IMG/VR virus record: IMGVR_UViG_3300030328_000536
Coordinates: 1 to 23,578 of that record
Source of the DNA: a virus
Length of the DNA stretch: 23,578 nucleotides
Strand: one strand, 5' to 3'
The notes beneath the pieces were generated by a model. The model had not been told where the DNA came from and did no database searches. It saw only the letters and a program-made list of their open reading frames with translations. The position numbers and the translations under genes are program-made. Each line of letters opens with the position of its first letter. Within the stretch, counting starts at the first letter, position 1. Shown here in pieces: positions 14,501 to 22,766 of the stretch.

Positions 14501-16166
14501 TATAAACACCAAAAGCTATACCAGGGTCATCTGCAGTACCAACGAAAGCATTTCTAAAACCTTCAGAAGTTTTACCCATCTGAACTTTACCAGCATGTGC
14601 TATATCAGCTGCTTGTTGCTGTCCTTTTCTTATGAATGATTCTGGATTAGCTAGTTCAGCGTCTATTCGTGTATGAAGTGAATGAAGACTTGTATCGAAT
14701 TGCTTTCCTATATTCTTGCCCCAACGTTGTGCTCCATGAGCTGCTGGACCTACATTATTATGAGCCCATCTGAATAGTTTACCAGTATATTTTAAACCTT
14801 TACCAAATCCGAAAGCTAGCATGCTTTCACCCATTATATTATCATACTTTTTAAAGTGTACTGAATTATAATAATTAGCTACTGATGGAGTGAACAATTC
14901 TGCAGGTCCACCATAATGTTCTGTGATGATTTGTAGCGGTCCTCGCTGTCTCATCATACCTACACCATGGTCAGAGTAATCTCTGAATGATGCTGGTACT
15001 ACTGTATCTGCAATAATACCTTTACCTAAACCTGTGGTTGTGAGCCCTGATATTGCACCACCTATACCGGGAGCACCCATACCAGTTAAACCACCACCTA
15101 CCGTTCTATAACCTGCTGCTGCCATTAAAGCAGTTGTAGCAAAATAAGTACCATTATAAATATCTTTTGAATATTCAGTTGTAACTAGAGGGTTATTAAC
15201 TAAGAACTCTAATGATTGAGTATTCTTATGTTGTAGTAGATCATCATCAAATGTAGAGTCTTCATTCCAACTCTTACCTTGCATGACGTCACCAACACTT
15301 CCTACTGTTTCTAGTAATCCAGCACCTATTTCAAACCATGCTGCACTACCTGATGCTTTAGTGTCTTCTTGCCAACTAGGATCAAAGTAACCTTTACGTT
15401 TCCTATTGATATATAGTGCCATGTTCTGACCAGCACCATACTGTTGCCATAAACCTTTAAGGCGTTGTTCTGCATCTGGGTTAAGCATAGCTTCTAACCA
15501 TTCTGCAGTTGCTACCTTGTCCTCTTCATCAGTCATCCCATCACCACCATTCAAATTGGTAGTATCAAAGAAGTCATCATATGTTATTTCGCCATCATTA
15601 TTATGATCATAAATCTTTGTAAGATTCTCACTTTCTCTAATCATATGGAAAGCTTTTAATTTATTAAGTTGGTTAGTACCACTTAACAACTCATGAACTT
15701 GATCTTCTTGAGGATCATAATCACGTGTTAATTTAAGAGCTTGGATAACTTCTCTACCATTAGCACCTTCACTTATTTTATTACCTTCCCAGTCTAATAT
15801 AGAGTCTATATGTACGTCACCAGTTTCTTGGTCATATACTCTAGCAGTTAGGTGTTGTGTTCTTTCTGCTTTACGCTGTTCTTTCTCAGCTGCTTTCTGA
15901 GCTTCTACTTGTTCTGGAGTAGGTCCAGCCGGTTCTTGTGGCTGTACAGCTTCCGTAGGTACTCCTGCTTGTTGTTGAGGCTGTTGAGGTTGTTCTTGAC
16001 CACCTCCGAGAGTAGCATCTAAATCAGCTTGCTTTTCAACGGGTGTTCTAAAATCCTCTTCAGGATATGCATTCTCTATTTGTTCTACCTGATCTTCGAA
16101 TCCTTCTACTTCGAAGGTTGAGTCAGTAACACCTAATGCATCAGGTTGTAAATTCAGTTCATCCAT
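11550..16166 (-). CDS. Internal virion (ejection) protein, T7 gp16-like
   Basis: A 1538-aa protein, longer than T7 gp16 (1318). It belongs to the ejected inner-core complex that spans the cell envelope and moves DNA into the host. Assignment rests on order (after gp15-like, before the fibre), size, and C-terminal features typical of gp16 proteins (LKQNWLNAGWKPNHFYIGDV, then TLEPYNVIFSAIADIGDNME). The N-terminus is acidic and Gln/Pro-rich (GGGQEQPQQPQQQAGVP). Residues 187-198 (DHNNDGEITYDD) look like an EF-hand calcium loop. A Gly/Ala-rich hydrophobic region follows at about 340-385. I see no lytic transglycosylase signature such as the one at the N-terminus of T7 gp16. The ATG at 16166 overlaps the gp15-like stop by 8 bases. 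Confidence 0.88.
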   Translation of the reverse strand: MDELNLQPDALGVTDSTFEVEGFEDQVEQIENAYPEEDFRTPVEKQADLDATLGGGQEQPQQPQQQAGVPTEAVQPQEPAGPTPEQVEAQKAAEKEQRKAERTQHLTARVYDQETGDVHIDSILDWEGNKISEGANGREVIQALKLTRDYDPQEDQVHELLSGTNQLNKLKAFHMIRESENLTKIYDHNNDGEITYDDFFDTTNLNGGDGMTDEEDKVATAEWLEAMLNPDAEQRLKGLWQQYGAGQNMALYINRKRKGYFDPSWQEDTKASGSAAWFEIGAGLLETVGSVGDVMQGKSWNEDSTFDDDLLQHKNTQSLEFLVNNPLVTTEYSKDIYNGTYFATTALMAAAGYRTVGGGLTGMGAPGIGGAISGLTTTGLGKGIIADTVVPASFRDYSDHGVGMMRQRGPLQIITEHYGGPAELFTPSVANYYNSVHFKKYDNIMGESMLAFGFGKGLKYTGKLFRWAHNNVGPAAHGAQRWGKNIGKQFDTSLHSLHTRIDAELANPESFIRKGQQQAADIAHAGKVQMGKTSEGFRNAFVGTADDPGIAFGVYKNGAPMIGQGWSKVRSGIRQIVNDIDEMRYDLFTGQVGSTDSIFNQVEFAKAAKAGIADSKFGKWAKELAEDKVWKKQLSDFNPLKKGTGTRRTASDSARKSIQEILGRDAAAMSPDEFWGKAILDGKLDADSFEKLSDFDQWAIKNMEVQDGINKSLLLQLRDSANATGEMLGKTDIFAVDGPMRRIGDNLSVGLGQVKKTQFTWNLARQLLKENNGKVTKEMMDALISQSATAERRILRETRDGINLMTRMLQEQPNDELAEAVLDVFKVSNDVHNWKDFDAWMHQKLVGGEFQGKVKTGEMIQNLQGVMVQSILSGPKTPLRALLGTTVNSYLNAINEVAGATLRAPFTNDVVARKASIAKLKGMFELIPEATDVFRKQWNSKFNANIADIRTRYSEAPTKGDQLWEAQRIWTEQRGTPGEKAAFYINNQARELTNNKLFGWSPRALAATDDTFRWLLARARSKEIGMRNALEVVGDDFEHLTPDLLKQAEDIHYAHLLDADGNINLANDSWLKKQFEEVTLTSELKGQAAKLDKVFNDIPLIKPFYLFARTGVNGLNFTYKNTPLLGALHKESIDILRHTGDDFSALHKYGIENANDLANARNLFAGRQAVGSAVVGTMSAMYMGGQLTGNGPADRQLKQNWLNAGWKPNHFYIGDVGFDYTTLEPYNVIFSAIADIGDNMELMGSEWSEKRLQAAAYVIGRGLTGKTYMSGLDQLMQIAQMKPGALDKAGANILNNSIPLAGMRNEFGKWINPHMKELNSDMWTNIRNRNQATEFLAGEEKLPEKSDLLNGKPIKNWNIIGRSFNAVSPVSLDIRNDSPGRRLLLDSNYDLKSTTYAYGGYSFVKDAHVRAHFQNAIGTVPITVGFKKFKNVEEALNYLSKRKDVKNSMEDMQRDSKNPANWDLDPNTYPHNTLIDNVMNQARSKAWAKLNDPSHPGYSKVQKLKSEKDGKDSKTRDNRQEILDLSFPDKSIDQFPKN
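15573..15608 (-). other. EF-hand-like calcium-binding loop in the gp16-like protein
   Basis: Residues 187-198 read DHNNDGEITYDD: D1, N3, D5, G6, I8 and D12 agree with the 12-residue EF-hand loop (position 12 is Asp instead of the usual Glu). It is flanked by helical segments (ESENLTKIY before, FFDTTNL after). A second, weaker acidic site (GGDGMTDEED) follows within 20 residues. Confidence 0.6.
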
Positions 16167-18438
16167 TTGGGTTATAGCTGTGTATACCTATCCAAGGCAT
16201 TAGATTCTCATTTCTATCAAATACAGAAGTTGGCATTGCTTTACCTGAGTACATTCCATCTTGGAAGCAACCTCTTTGATATAATAAAGTTGATTTAGAT
16301 GGAAAGCCTGAACATGCTGAAATAGATCTTCGTAATCCCTCGACCTCTGGAGCTACGATATCTTCACCATTCTCATCCTTACCTTCCATAAAGATTTGGA
16401 TTTCAGGTTTACCTTCTGGCCATAATCCTGCATGACCGTTAGCTTTTAATTGGGCATCTAAAAGACCCATCCAATTATTATCTCTACCACGTGCTAAACC
16501 TTTGTAATACTGTATAGCACCTTTATCCATAGTTAATCCTTTCTTGACACCATATTTGTCAATGTTACCAACTACAGAATCTATCTGCCTTTGGCCATAA
16601 TCACCACCTATAGTACCGTTGAAGATGATATTAGGATCATCTCTCATTTCTCTTTTACCACTAGCAATTCTAGCTACTCTAAGGTGACCAGGTTTGATAA
16701 GTTTCTCAACACTTTGTCCTGATATAACATACTTACTACCTTCTCCATTAGTTTTAATTTCATGAAGAACACCAACTGAATCCACTAACATATCACCTGT
16801 TTCTGGATCTTTAACTTGTTGTGCATGTAAGGCATGATGACTAGCTTCTGCTGGAGTATACCCCATTGAGATATATCTATTATACTTCTCAGCATAATCA
16901 GCTTTAGCATTAGCCATAGCTTCTACATAAGCAGGGCTCTTCTCATTACCTTTGATACCCATATTAGTAAAGGCTGTATCAAGATGAGCTTTAATTTTCT
17001 TCTCAGCATCAAATGCTTTGAGAGCTTCTTTTTGGAACTTATCAGCTTTTTCTCTATATTCTAGAGCTGCTTTAGGATGAAATTGATCTAACTCTTCATG
17101 AGTTATACGACCATTATTAGATGCTACTAAAGCTTCTAATGTATCTTTATCTTCTCTTTCATCTCTATCACTTAAGGTCTCATAATTCTTAACATCCCCT
17201 GGTATAGGTAATCCTAACTGACCAAACTTTCTCTTGTACTCGTTGACTTCTTGTGAAGAGAGAGCACCTCCTCTTGCTTTAGTTTTAAACTCATTAGTAA
17301 GTTCTGTACCTGCAGCATTGATGAACTTCTCTTCATCGTTAACTTCTTTTACATATCCAGCTTTGATATCCCTCTTAAGTTTTGCAAACCTGTCAGGCCA
17401 TTGCTGTGCATATGTAGTACCTTTCTTAGCACCTATCTGTAACCTTAAAGATTCAGGTATTTCATAGCTACCTATCTTATCTGCATACTGTGGGCTATGT
17501 GTAGCTATACCTTCTTTCTTTAGTATCTCCATAACCTGATCCCAACCACCTGAATTACCTAACAAGTTACCTTTGTCATCGACAGTAGCACCATTGATAA
17601 GTAAAAGACGGTGTAGATCATAGCCTGTTTTCTCAGACCGAGACCAATCTAATTCAGCCTTCTGCCTAGTTCTCATAGAGGAATCAAGATTATATCTTTC
17701 TCTATGTTTCCCCATTTGAGAATCCTTTGCTTTCTGAATGGCATCTTCAGTCTTAGATAGCTTTAACATTTCAGGTGAGAACCTATCGATGTTAGAATTC
17801 TGTCTAATTTTTTCTGCTAGATGTTCCATTGCAGCTTCCTTCATTGGAAGAGCTAAAGGATTACCATTAATTTCTGCTGGATTAAAGGTAATACCACCAA
17901 GGGTTATCTCCTCAGTACTATTCTGCATAGCATGAGCTAGTTTATCATCAAAAGATTCGTTGAATACACGTAACTTCTCTTGAGCATAACCAACCTGAGC
18001 CCATGGTGATAACTGAGCAATACGATCAGCTTCTGGGTAACCATTAGGGCCACTCAGCTTAAGCATATTAGCTTTAATCTGCTGATATGCTGTGTCTTGT
18101 GCCTTAGCATCTTCAAATTCAAATGCTAATTCACCTGTTTTTCTAGCATCTTCTATAGCTTGAATCTGTTTTCCATACTCAGAAAGCTTATCAAGTTGAT
18201 CCTTCTTACTTCTTCTAGCATCTGCTATACCTATTAGCTTCTGCTTTTCTATATCTTTTGTTTTCCATTCCTGTAAAGCTGTAGAAAAGGGTGTTAATCC
18301 TTCCCAAGCTTGAGCGTTTTTAATACGTCTCTGGCCTTCATATTGACCAGCCAATTGAAATTGGGTTTGTTCTTGTTGAGAGACAGAAGCTTGATTTGCC
18401 TTTAATCTCTCAATATTTCTATCGTAAGATTTAGACAT
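16159..18438 (-). CDS. Internal virion (ejection) protein, T7 gp15-like
   Basis: A 759-aa protein, nearly the length of T7 gp15 (747). In T7, gp14, gp15 and gp16 form the inner core and are ejected to build a trans-envelope channel; gp15 forms the periplasmic tube with gp16. The sequence is soluble, helix-rich and highly charged (MSKSYDRNIERLKANQASVS, long Lys/Glu/Gln segments such as KKDQLDKLSEYGKQIQAIED), with no signal peptide or membrane segment. The C-terminus (CFQDGMYSGKAMPTSVFDRN, then NLMPWIGIHSYNPNG) has a globular, cysteine-containing character. The identity rests mainly on length, composition and synteny. TAAATG junction with the gp14-like gene; its stop overlaps the gp16-like start by 8 bases. 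Confidence 0.85.
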   Translation of the reverse strand: MSKSYDRNIERLKANQASVSQQEQTQFQLAGQYEGQRRIKNAQAWEGLTPFSTALQEWKTKDIEKQKLIGIADARRSKKDQLDKLSEYGKQIQAIEDARKTGELAFEFEDAKAQDTAYQQIKANMLKLSGPNGYPEADRIAQLSPWAQVGYAQEKLRVFNESFDDKLAHAMQNSTEEITLGGITFNPAEINGNPLALPMKEAAMEHLAEKIRQNSNIDRFSPEMLKLSKTEDAIQKAKDSQMGKHRERYNLDSSMRTRQKAELDWSRSEKTGYDLHRLLLINGATVDDKGNLLGNSGGWDQVMEILKKEGIATHSPQYADKIGSYEIPESLRLQIGAKKGTTYAQQWPDRFAKLKRDIKAGYVKEVNDEEKFINAAGTELTNEFKTKARGGALSSQEVNEYKRKFGQLGLPIPGDVKNYETLSDRDEREDKDTLEALVASNNGRITHEELDQFHPKAALEYREKADKFQKEALKAFDAEKKIKAHLDTAFTNMGIKGNEKSPAYVEAMANAKADYAEKYNRYISMGYTPAEASHHALHAQQVKDPETGDMLVDSVGVLHEIKTNGEGSKYVISGQSVEKLIKPGHLRVARIASGKREMRDDPNIIFNGTIGGDYGQRQIDSVVGNIDKYGVKKGLTMDKGAIQYYKGLARGRDNNWMGLLDAQLKANGHAGLWPEGKPEIQIFMEGKDENGEDIVAPEVEGLRRSISACSGFPSKSTLLYQRGCFQDGMYSGKAMPTSVFDRNENLMPWIGIHSYNPNG

Positions 18439-19173
18439 TTACTCAGCTCCCAGGTAAGGAGAAAAATCAAAATCCATATCTGCATCTCTAGCCCAATTAT
18501 AAGTTTTACCTTCTTCTGCCATTGTAGCTTTCTTAGCTACATTAGCCTTACCTTGCTTGAATGCTTTAAATCCTGATCCTGCTAATCCTAGCAATAAACC
18601 TGCTTTACTTTTCTTACTTTCCAATGCTGGAGCTGCAGGTCTGAATCCATGGACTGGTGCAAAGGCTACCTCTTGGTGTAAAGCATGAGACTTATCCTTA
18701 GCTTGTTTCCATGATGCTTGCTTAGTTCTATTAATATCATCAACAGCCATCATCTTACTATGTAATGCTCTGGATTTAGCCATACCAGCCTTACGTGCTG
18801 ACTTACCTGCTAGTCTAGCTGCTGTACCACCTGTCTGAGTTCCTGCATATGATCCCTCATGCATAGCAATGATAGCATCTTCAATAGCAAAATCTTGTTG
18901 AGCAAATAGCTTCTTTAATTCTGCATCATCAGATGACCATTGATCTAAAAGAGCTGTATAGAGAACATCTTGTTGGTTCTCCTGCTCTTGTACATCATTC
19001 AAGTATTGTACATTATCAAGGTTAGCAGTAACATCATATTGTCTTTGAGCTCTATGGTGAGCTTTTAGTTTACCATTATTTCTAGCGTCAACAGCTGCGT
19101 CTTCAGCACTTGATGCTGCTATTTGTTGGGCTCCTGAGATCCCCATCGAGATCATTGATACTGGTTCGCACAC
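18439..19173 (-). CDS. Internal virion (ejection) protein, T7 gp14-like
   Basis: A 244-aa protein (T7 gp14 is 196). The N-terminus MCEPVSMISMGISGAQQIAA resembles gp14 proteins, which begin MC followed by an Ala/Gly-rich hydrophobic helix and form the outer-membrane pore after ejection. The middle is helical and polar (QYLNDVQEQENQQDVLYTAL), then Ala/Gly-rich (GTQTGGTAARLAGKSARKAG), with a short hydrophobic segment KAGLLLGLAGSGFKAF near residue 200. The start is GTG at 19173, chosen because the Cys-containing N-terminus is conserved in the family; ATG at 19155 is the alternative. With GTG, the gene overlaps the gp13-like gene by 71 bases. Confidence 0.85.
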   Translation of the reverse strand: MCEPVSMISMGISGAQQIAASSAEDAAVDARNNGKLKAHHRAQRQYDVTANLDNVQYLNDVQEQENQQDVLYTALLDQWSSDDAELKKLFAQQDFAIEDAIIAMHEGSYAGTQTGGTAARLAGKSARKAGMAKSRALHSKMMAVDDINRTKQASWKQAKDKSHALHQEVAFAPVHGFRPAAPALESKKSKAGLLLGLAGSGFKAFKQGKANVAKKATMAEEGKTYNWARDADMDFDFSPYLGAE

Positions 19174-19597
19174 GGCAAAATTCTATAAAGGTTAATTGGT
19201 TAGGACCATGTTTAAGTTCCCTTAAGAACTTGAATCCTAAAAACTTTAGAAGTTTCAGATGAGCGGCATTCCGTTTATCTACTATATTCCAAAGGAGTTC
19301 TTCTTTTCTACTTTCTATAAATCGTTTGGCTTCACGAGCAAAGGTTAAAGGGTACTCATGGATTGCGTTAGTACACAACATCCATATCATACCTCCTTCC
19401 TGCACTCCCGCTAATCCGGCAGTCTTGCCGTTGGGGACTTCGAACCAAACTGTGTCTCCACAGAAAGCTGATGCTGGAATATGGAGAAGTGGTTCATGAC
19501 CGTGGCCTTCTTTCACTTCTCTATAATCATCATCTCGAAGATGAGAAGCTACATATAGAGCAGCTTCTTCTGTAATTGGGTGAATGTAATCAGACAC
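19103..19597 (-). CDS. T7 gp13-like protein (GNAT-like fold)
   Basis: A 164-aa protein (T7 gp13 is 138). The C-terminal half, ELLWNIVDKRNAAHLKLLKF, LGFKFLRELKHGPNQLTFIEF, aligns by eye with T7 gp13 LWNYVWVGNTSHIRFLKTIG and FHEEYTRDGQFQLFTI. The preceding parts GDTVWFEVPNGKTAGLAGVQ and ARE-AKRFI also fit. The family looks like a divergent N-acetyltransferase fold. In T7, gp13 is needed for virion morphogenesis but is not a structural protein of mature particles. GTG start at 19597, overlapping the tail tube B stop by 8 bases. The last ~21 residues (RTSINDLDGDLRSPTNSSIKC) extend beyond T7 gp13 and are encoded within the gp14-like gene. Confidence 0.82.
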   Translation of the reverse strand: MSDYIHPITEEAALYVASHLRDDDYREVKEGHGHEPLLHIPASAFCGDTVWFEVPNGKTAGLAGVQEGGMIWMLCTNAIHEYPLTFAREAKRFIESRKEELLWNIVDKRNAAHLKLLKFLGFKFLRELKHGPNQLTFIEFCRVRTSINDLDGDLRSPTNSSIKC

Positions 19598-22500
19598 GTT
19601 GATAGTATCTTGGTGAGAAATCTCCTTCCCAATTCATAGAATGAATGGTAGCTGGAGATGGGTGATTAGATTTTAAAAATACTGTTAGGTTTTCATTTCT
19701 ATCATATACTGGTATAGTGTGTAAGTATCCTTTAGCAATAGTTGCTGTAGATGCTAGTACATTATCCCATTCTAATGATTCAACGGTATAGGTATAATCA
19801 TCTCTTCCTCTTCTTTTAAGTGTAACATCTATAACACCTACATCTCCAAAGTCAAAGTTCATCCTATGGATAGTAAGTGATCCTCTAGTTTCAGATGAAG
19901 ATTTTTGTCCATCTGATTGATTAATATATATCTTAGGTAATTCAACTTCAAACTCATATTCATATCCTACAATCAAACCTACATTAACTGAACTTCCATC
20001 TTTTGTAGAAGTCTTCCAATTACCGGGAAGAGTTACTGTTTCATTAGGAGCTGTCCCAGTAATCTTAGCAGCTGGAACATCATAACTTTTACCTGCATCA
20101 TCACTATCTGTAATACAGTATACAGTTAAGTTCTTAGAACTGTAATATCCTGAACCTAATGTAAACGTAGAAACATCAGTCTGTCCGTTGTAGGTTATAT
20201 CACCTGTTGCAATAGTTTTCTTGGTATCTAAATGTACCCTATTTTCGTCAGGTGCAGACCCTATCATAGGAGTATCTGAAGTTAATTTTATGTCAAATTT
20301 TTCTAGTGTAAATTTATTGTTATCACTATTACCTAATACTGCATAGTATACATCATCTAATATTGAATGATATATAACTTTGTTAGGCATAGTCCATCTG
20401 AACCAAGCTGATTGAGATCTCTTCCCACCTGATTCAAAGAACTTATACCCCCACACTTCATTTGTAGAAGTATGTAATGTACTATCTACACCGAATAAAA
20501 GTATATCATTTTCATTTGAAGATGCTACATTAGTAATCTTCTGTGGAAATAACTCTCCTACAATCTTAGTCTGTTCCATTACTGTAGGTTCTTGCTTTGC
20601 AGCAACATTACCCATCTCATAGAAACGAGCTTGTCTAGCAGTACTATTTAAGAAACCTATTGTTGTACCTAATGAAACTGGTACTGTATCAGGATTAAAT
20701 CCATAAGATGATAAGAAACTAATCTTAGCTGTCTCAGGAGTAAGTAAAGCTTCAGCACCTGAACTTAGTAGAAACTGTTCACTAGCACTGAAGATAACTA
20801 AACCTCCAGCTGACTCAATTGCATCAAATAATTTTGTTGGATATGTTGAGCTGGATTGTAAGTCAATAGGATCAGCATTAGAGATAGCCATAGCTGTCTT
20901 AACCCAGAAGCTATAATAATCATTAACCCTAGATAGGATAATATTTTCATTACTGAGTAGAGCTATTCTATTTCTAAAGAAGATCATCTTTTGAATAGGA
21001 TTCCCTATGAATGTAGGTAGAGAGTTAGTTACATCATCACCTACATCACGCTTACCCCATGCTGGATAATCAAATCTAAAGGCACCATTAGAGTAGGTAC
21101 GAGAAGCACCACCATTGATAGCATATGTCCCAGGATTGACCCTGGTGAGCTTCAGAGGCATCGTATCATCGTCTAAGGTAGTTGTTATCCCAGGAGCTGC
21201 TACCTCTTCCCACACGCCCTCTCCGAAGCGAGACGGAGTGTATGTACATGTAGCACCTGCACTGATAGTACCTGATGATGTATTACTAGCTAAATCGAAA
21301 GCATCAGAAGATACGTTAGAGACTGTATATAAACCGTCCCCTGCTGCTCCACTGGTGAAGTCAATGAAAACTGTATCACCATTAGATAGACCATGTGCTG
21401 TTGATGCAACACTAACTGTTGTACCAGCTCTAGAGTATGTTGATGCTACTGAAATGTTTGCACTAATACCTTCAGCTTGAAACCGTAGGTAGTAATCATC
21501 CATATCCTCACCACTATTAACCACACGGACAACATATCCATGACGGCATACACGTGGTAGATCGGCTATATTATTAACCTCAGTCGTAGCAATAGACATC
21601 AAAGTTTTCTCAGGTGTTGTTACACCGAATGGAGTAGCTCTGTATAGATGTATTCCGTTACCACATATAGTACATGTTATACCTGTTCCACTGATAGCAT
21701 CTAAGGTAGCTTTTAAATCACCTAATATACCAGCTGTTGAAACATGTTCATCACTTGTAGATGATGTGGCAGGCGGTCTTACAGCAGCTACGTTAGCCCT
21801 TGATACAATAGTCTGAGTGTTCTTAATTTTTACTGTAGTAGTTACTCCCTTCTCTGATGTATAAGAGTGAGTATCATTAACTGCCCATCCTTCTCCACCA
21901 AACTGTAGTTTTACAAATGGTTGATATGTATCATGATATGAATAACTGTCATCAACTGGTGCTGTAGGCTGTGGTGTACATCTAGTATCTATTTCATACC
22001 TAAGTCTGGATTTACCATTAGCACTCATATTAGGTGGTGAAGTACTAAACTTATCTGTACCTGTACTTATATTAACTGTCTCTCTACCCATACCCAAACA
22101 GTCACCATTAGATGTACCACTGTAACTTGTAGATTCATCTACTGAAATAGCAGTAGCTCTAGTGTGTGTGTATGTGGTATTATCTGATGGATCAAATATA
22201 TCTAAAGCATATTGTTTACCATAAGATATAGTATCAAGAGATATAAATGCTTCATTCAATTGAGCTGGTGATTTATCACCTGTTCCAGATTTGATAGCAG
22301 TATTCTTTCTTCTATTAACAAAGAAAGTAGTCTCGTTAATTGTCAGTACCTGTATATCAGCAGAAGTTTCATCTGATAAAGCTGTGTTATCTAAGTAAGT
22401 TGCAACGTTTGTTCCTGCAACAAGAGAATAATCTACAGGTATTGAAGCACCATCACTACATCTCCATATTGTAACTGCTCCATTAGCAGCACACTGACCT

Positions 22501-22766
22501 ATATATTGTTCATCACTTTTAGTATAAATGCTAAACCATTTTGAATTAGCAGCTGTGCTGACAGCATATGTCTTACTATCACCATAAGGATTGCTTGTAG
22601 TTGTTATCTCTTTTACCAGTTGACTGCCAGGACGTTTGGTTAACTGATTAACCACATCAGGTACACCATTAACTAGGTCAACAACTTGTCCTGGTATTTT
22701 CTTTTCATCTGGTTGTGTTGATATACCTAAGACATAATTAGGTACTTTCTGTGTAACACTTGCCAT
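19590..22766 (-). CDS. Tail tubular protein B (T7 gp12-like nozzle)
   Basis: A 1058-aa protein, larger than T7 gp12 (794). It forms the hexameric nozzle of the short tail below tail tube A. The N-terminus is diagnostic (NYVLGISTQPDEKKIPGQVVD, then NGVPDVVNQLTKRPGSQLV), as are VNRRKNTAI, GYVVRV with YYLRF, GVWEEVAAPGITTTLDDDTM followed by PLKLTRV, GNPIQKMIFFRNRIALLSNE, and LSRVNDYYSFWVKTAMAISN. Residues about 434-511 look like an added beta-rich module (AHGLSNGDTVFIDFTSGAAG) interrupting the conserved YYLRF...GVWEE segment and partly explaining the extra length. The ATG at 22766 overlaps the tube A stop by one base (TAATG). The protein runs to a C-terminal FSPRYYQRV. Confidence 0.95.
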   Translation of the reverse strand: MASVTQKVPNYVLGISTQPDEKKIPGQVVDLVNGVPDVVNQLTKRPGSQLVKEITTTSNPYGDSKTYAVSTAANSKWFSIYTKSDEQYIGQCAANGAVTIWRCSDGASIPVDYSLVAGTNVATYLDNTALSDETSADIQVLTINETTFFVNRRKNTAIKSGTGDKSPAQLNEAFISLDTISYGKQYALDIFDPSDNTTYTHTRATAISVDESTSYSGTSNGDCLGMGRETVNISTGTDKFSTSPPNMSANGKSRLRYEIDTRCTPQPTAPVDDSYSYHDTYQPFVKLQFGGEGWAVNDTHSYTSEKGVTTTVKIKNTQTIVSRANVAAVRPPATSSTSDEHVSTAGILGDLKATLDAISGTGITCTICGNGIHLYRATPFGVTTPEKTLMSIATTEVNNIADLPRVCRHGYVVRVVNSGEDMDDYYLRFQAEGISANISVASTYSRAGTTVSVASTAHGLSNGDTVFIDFTSGAAGDGLYTVSNVSSDAFDLASNTSSGTISAGATCTYTPSRFGEGVWEEVAAPGITTTLDDDTMPLKLTRVNPGTYAINGGASRTYSNGAFRFDYPAWGKRDVGDDVTNSLPTFIGNPIQKMIFFRNRIALLSNENIILSRVNDYYSFWVKTAMAISNADPIDLQSSSTYPTKLFDAIESAGGLVIFSASEQFLLSSGAEALLTPETAKISFLSSYGFNPDTVPVSLGTTIGFLNSTARQARFYEMGNVAAKQEPTVMEQTKIVGELFPQKITNVASSNENDILLFGVDSTLHTSTNEVWGYKFFESGGKRSQSAWFRWTMPNKVIYHSILDDVYYAVLGNSDNNKFTLEKFDIKLTSDTPMIGSAPDENRVHLDTKKTIATGDITYNGQTDVSTFTLGSGYYSSKNLTVYCITDSDDAGKSYDVPAAKITGTAPNETVTLPGNWKTSTKDGSSVNVGLIVGYEYEFEVELPKIYINQSDGQKSSSETRGSLTIHRMNFDFGDVGVIDVTLKRRGRDDYTYTVESLEWDNVLASTATIAKGYLHTIPVYDRNENLTVFLKSNHPSPATIHSMNWEGDFSPRYYQRV

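Noticed and set aside
21115-21480. 121-codon plus-strand ORF opposite tail tube B
   Set aside because: It is an antisense open frame with low-complexity composition mirroring the Thr/Ser/Ala codons of the sense gene, and has no ribosome site or recognisable protein. The other plus-strand ORFs were rejected for the same reason.
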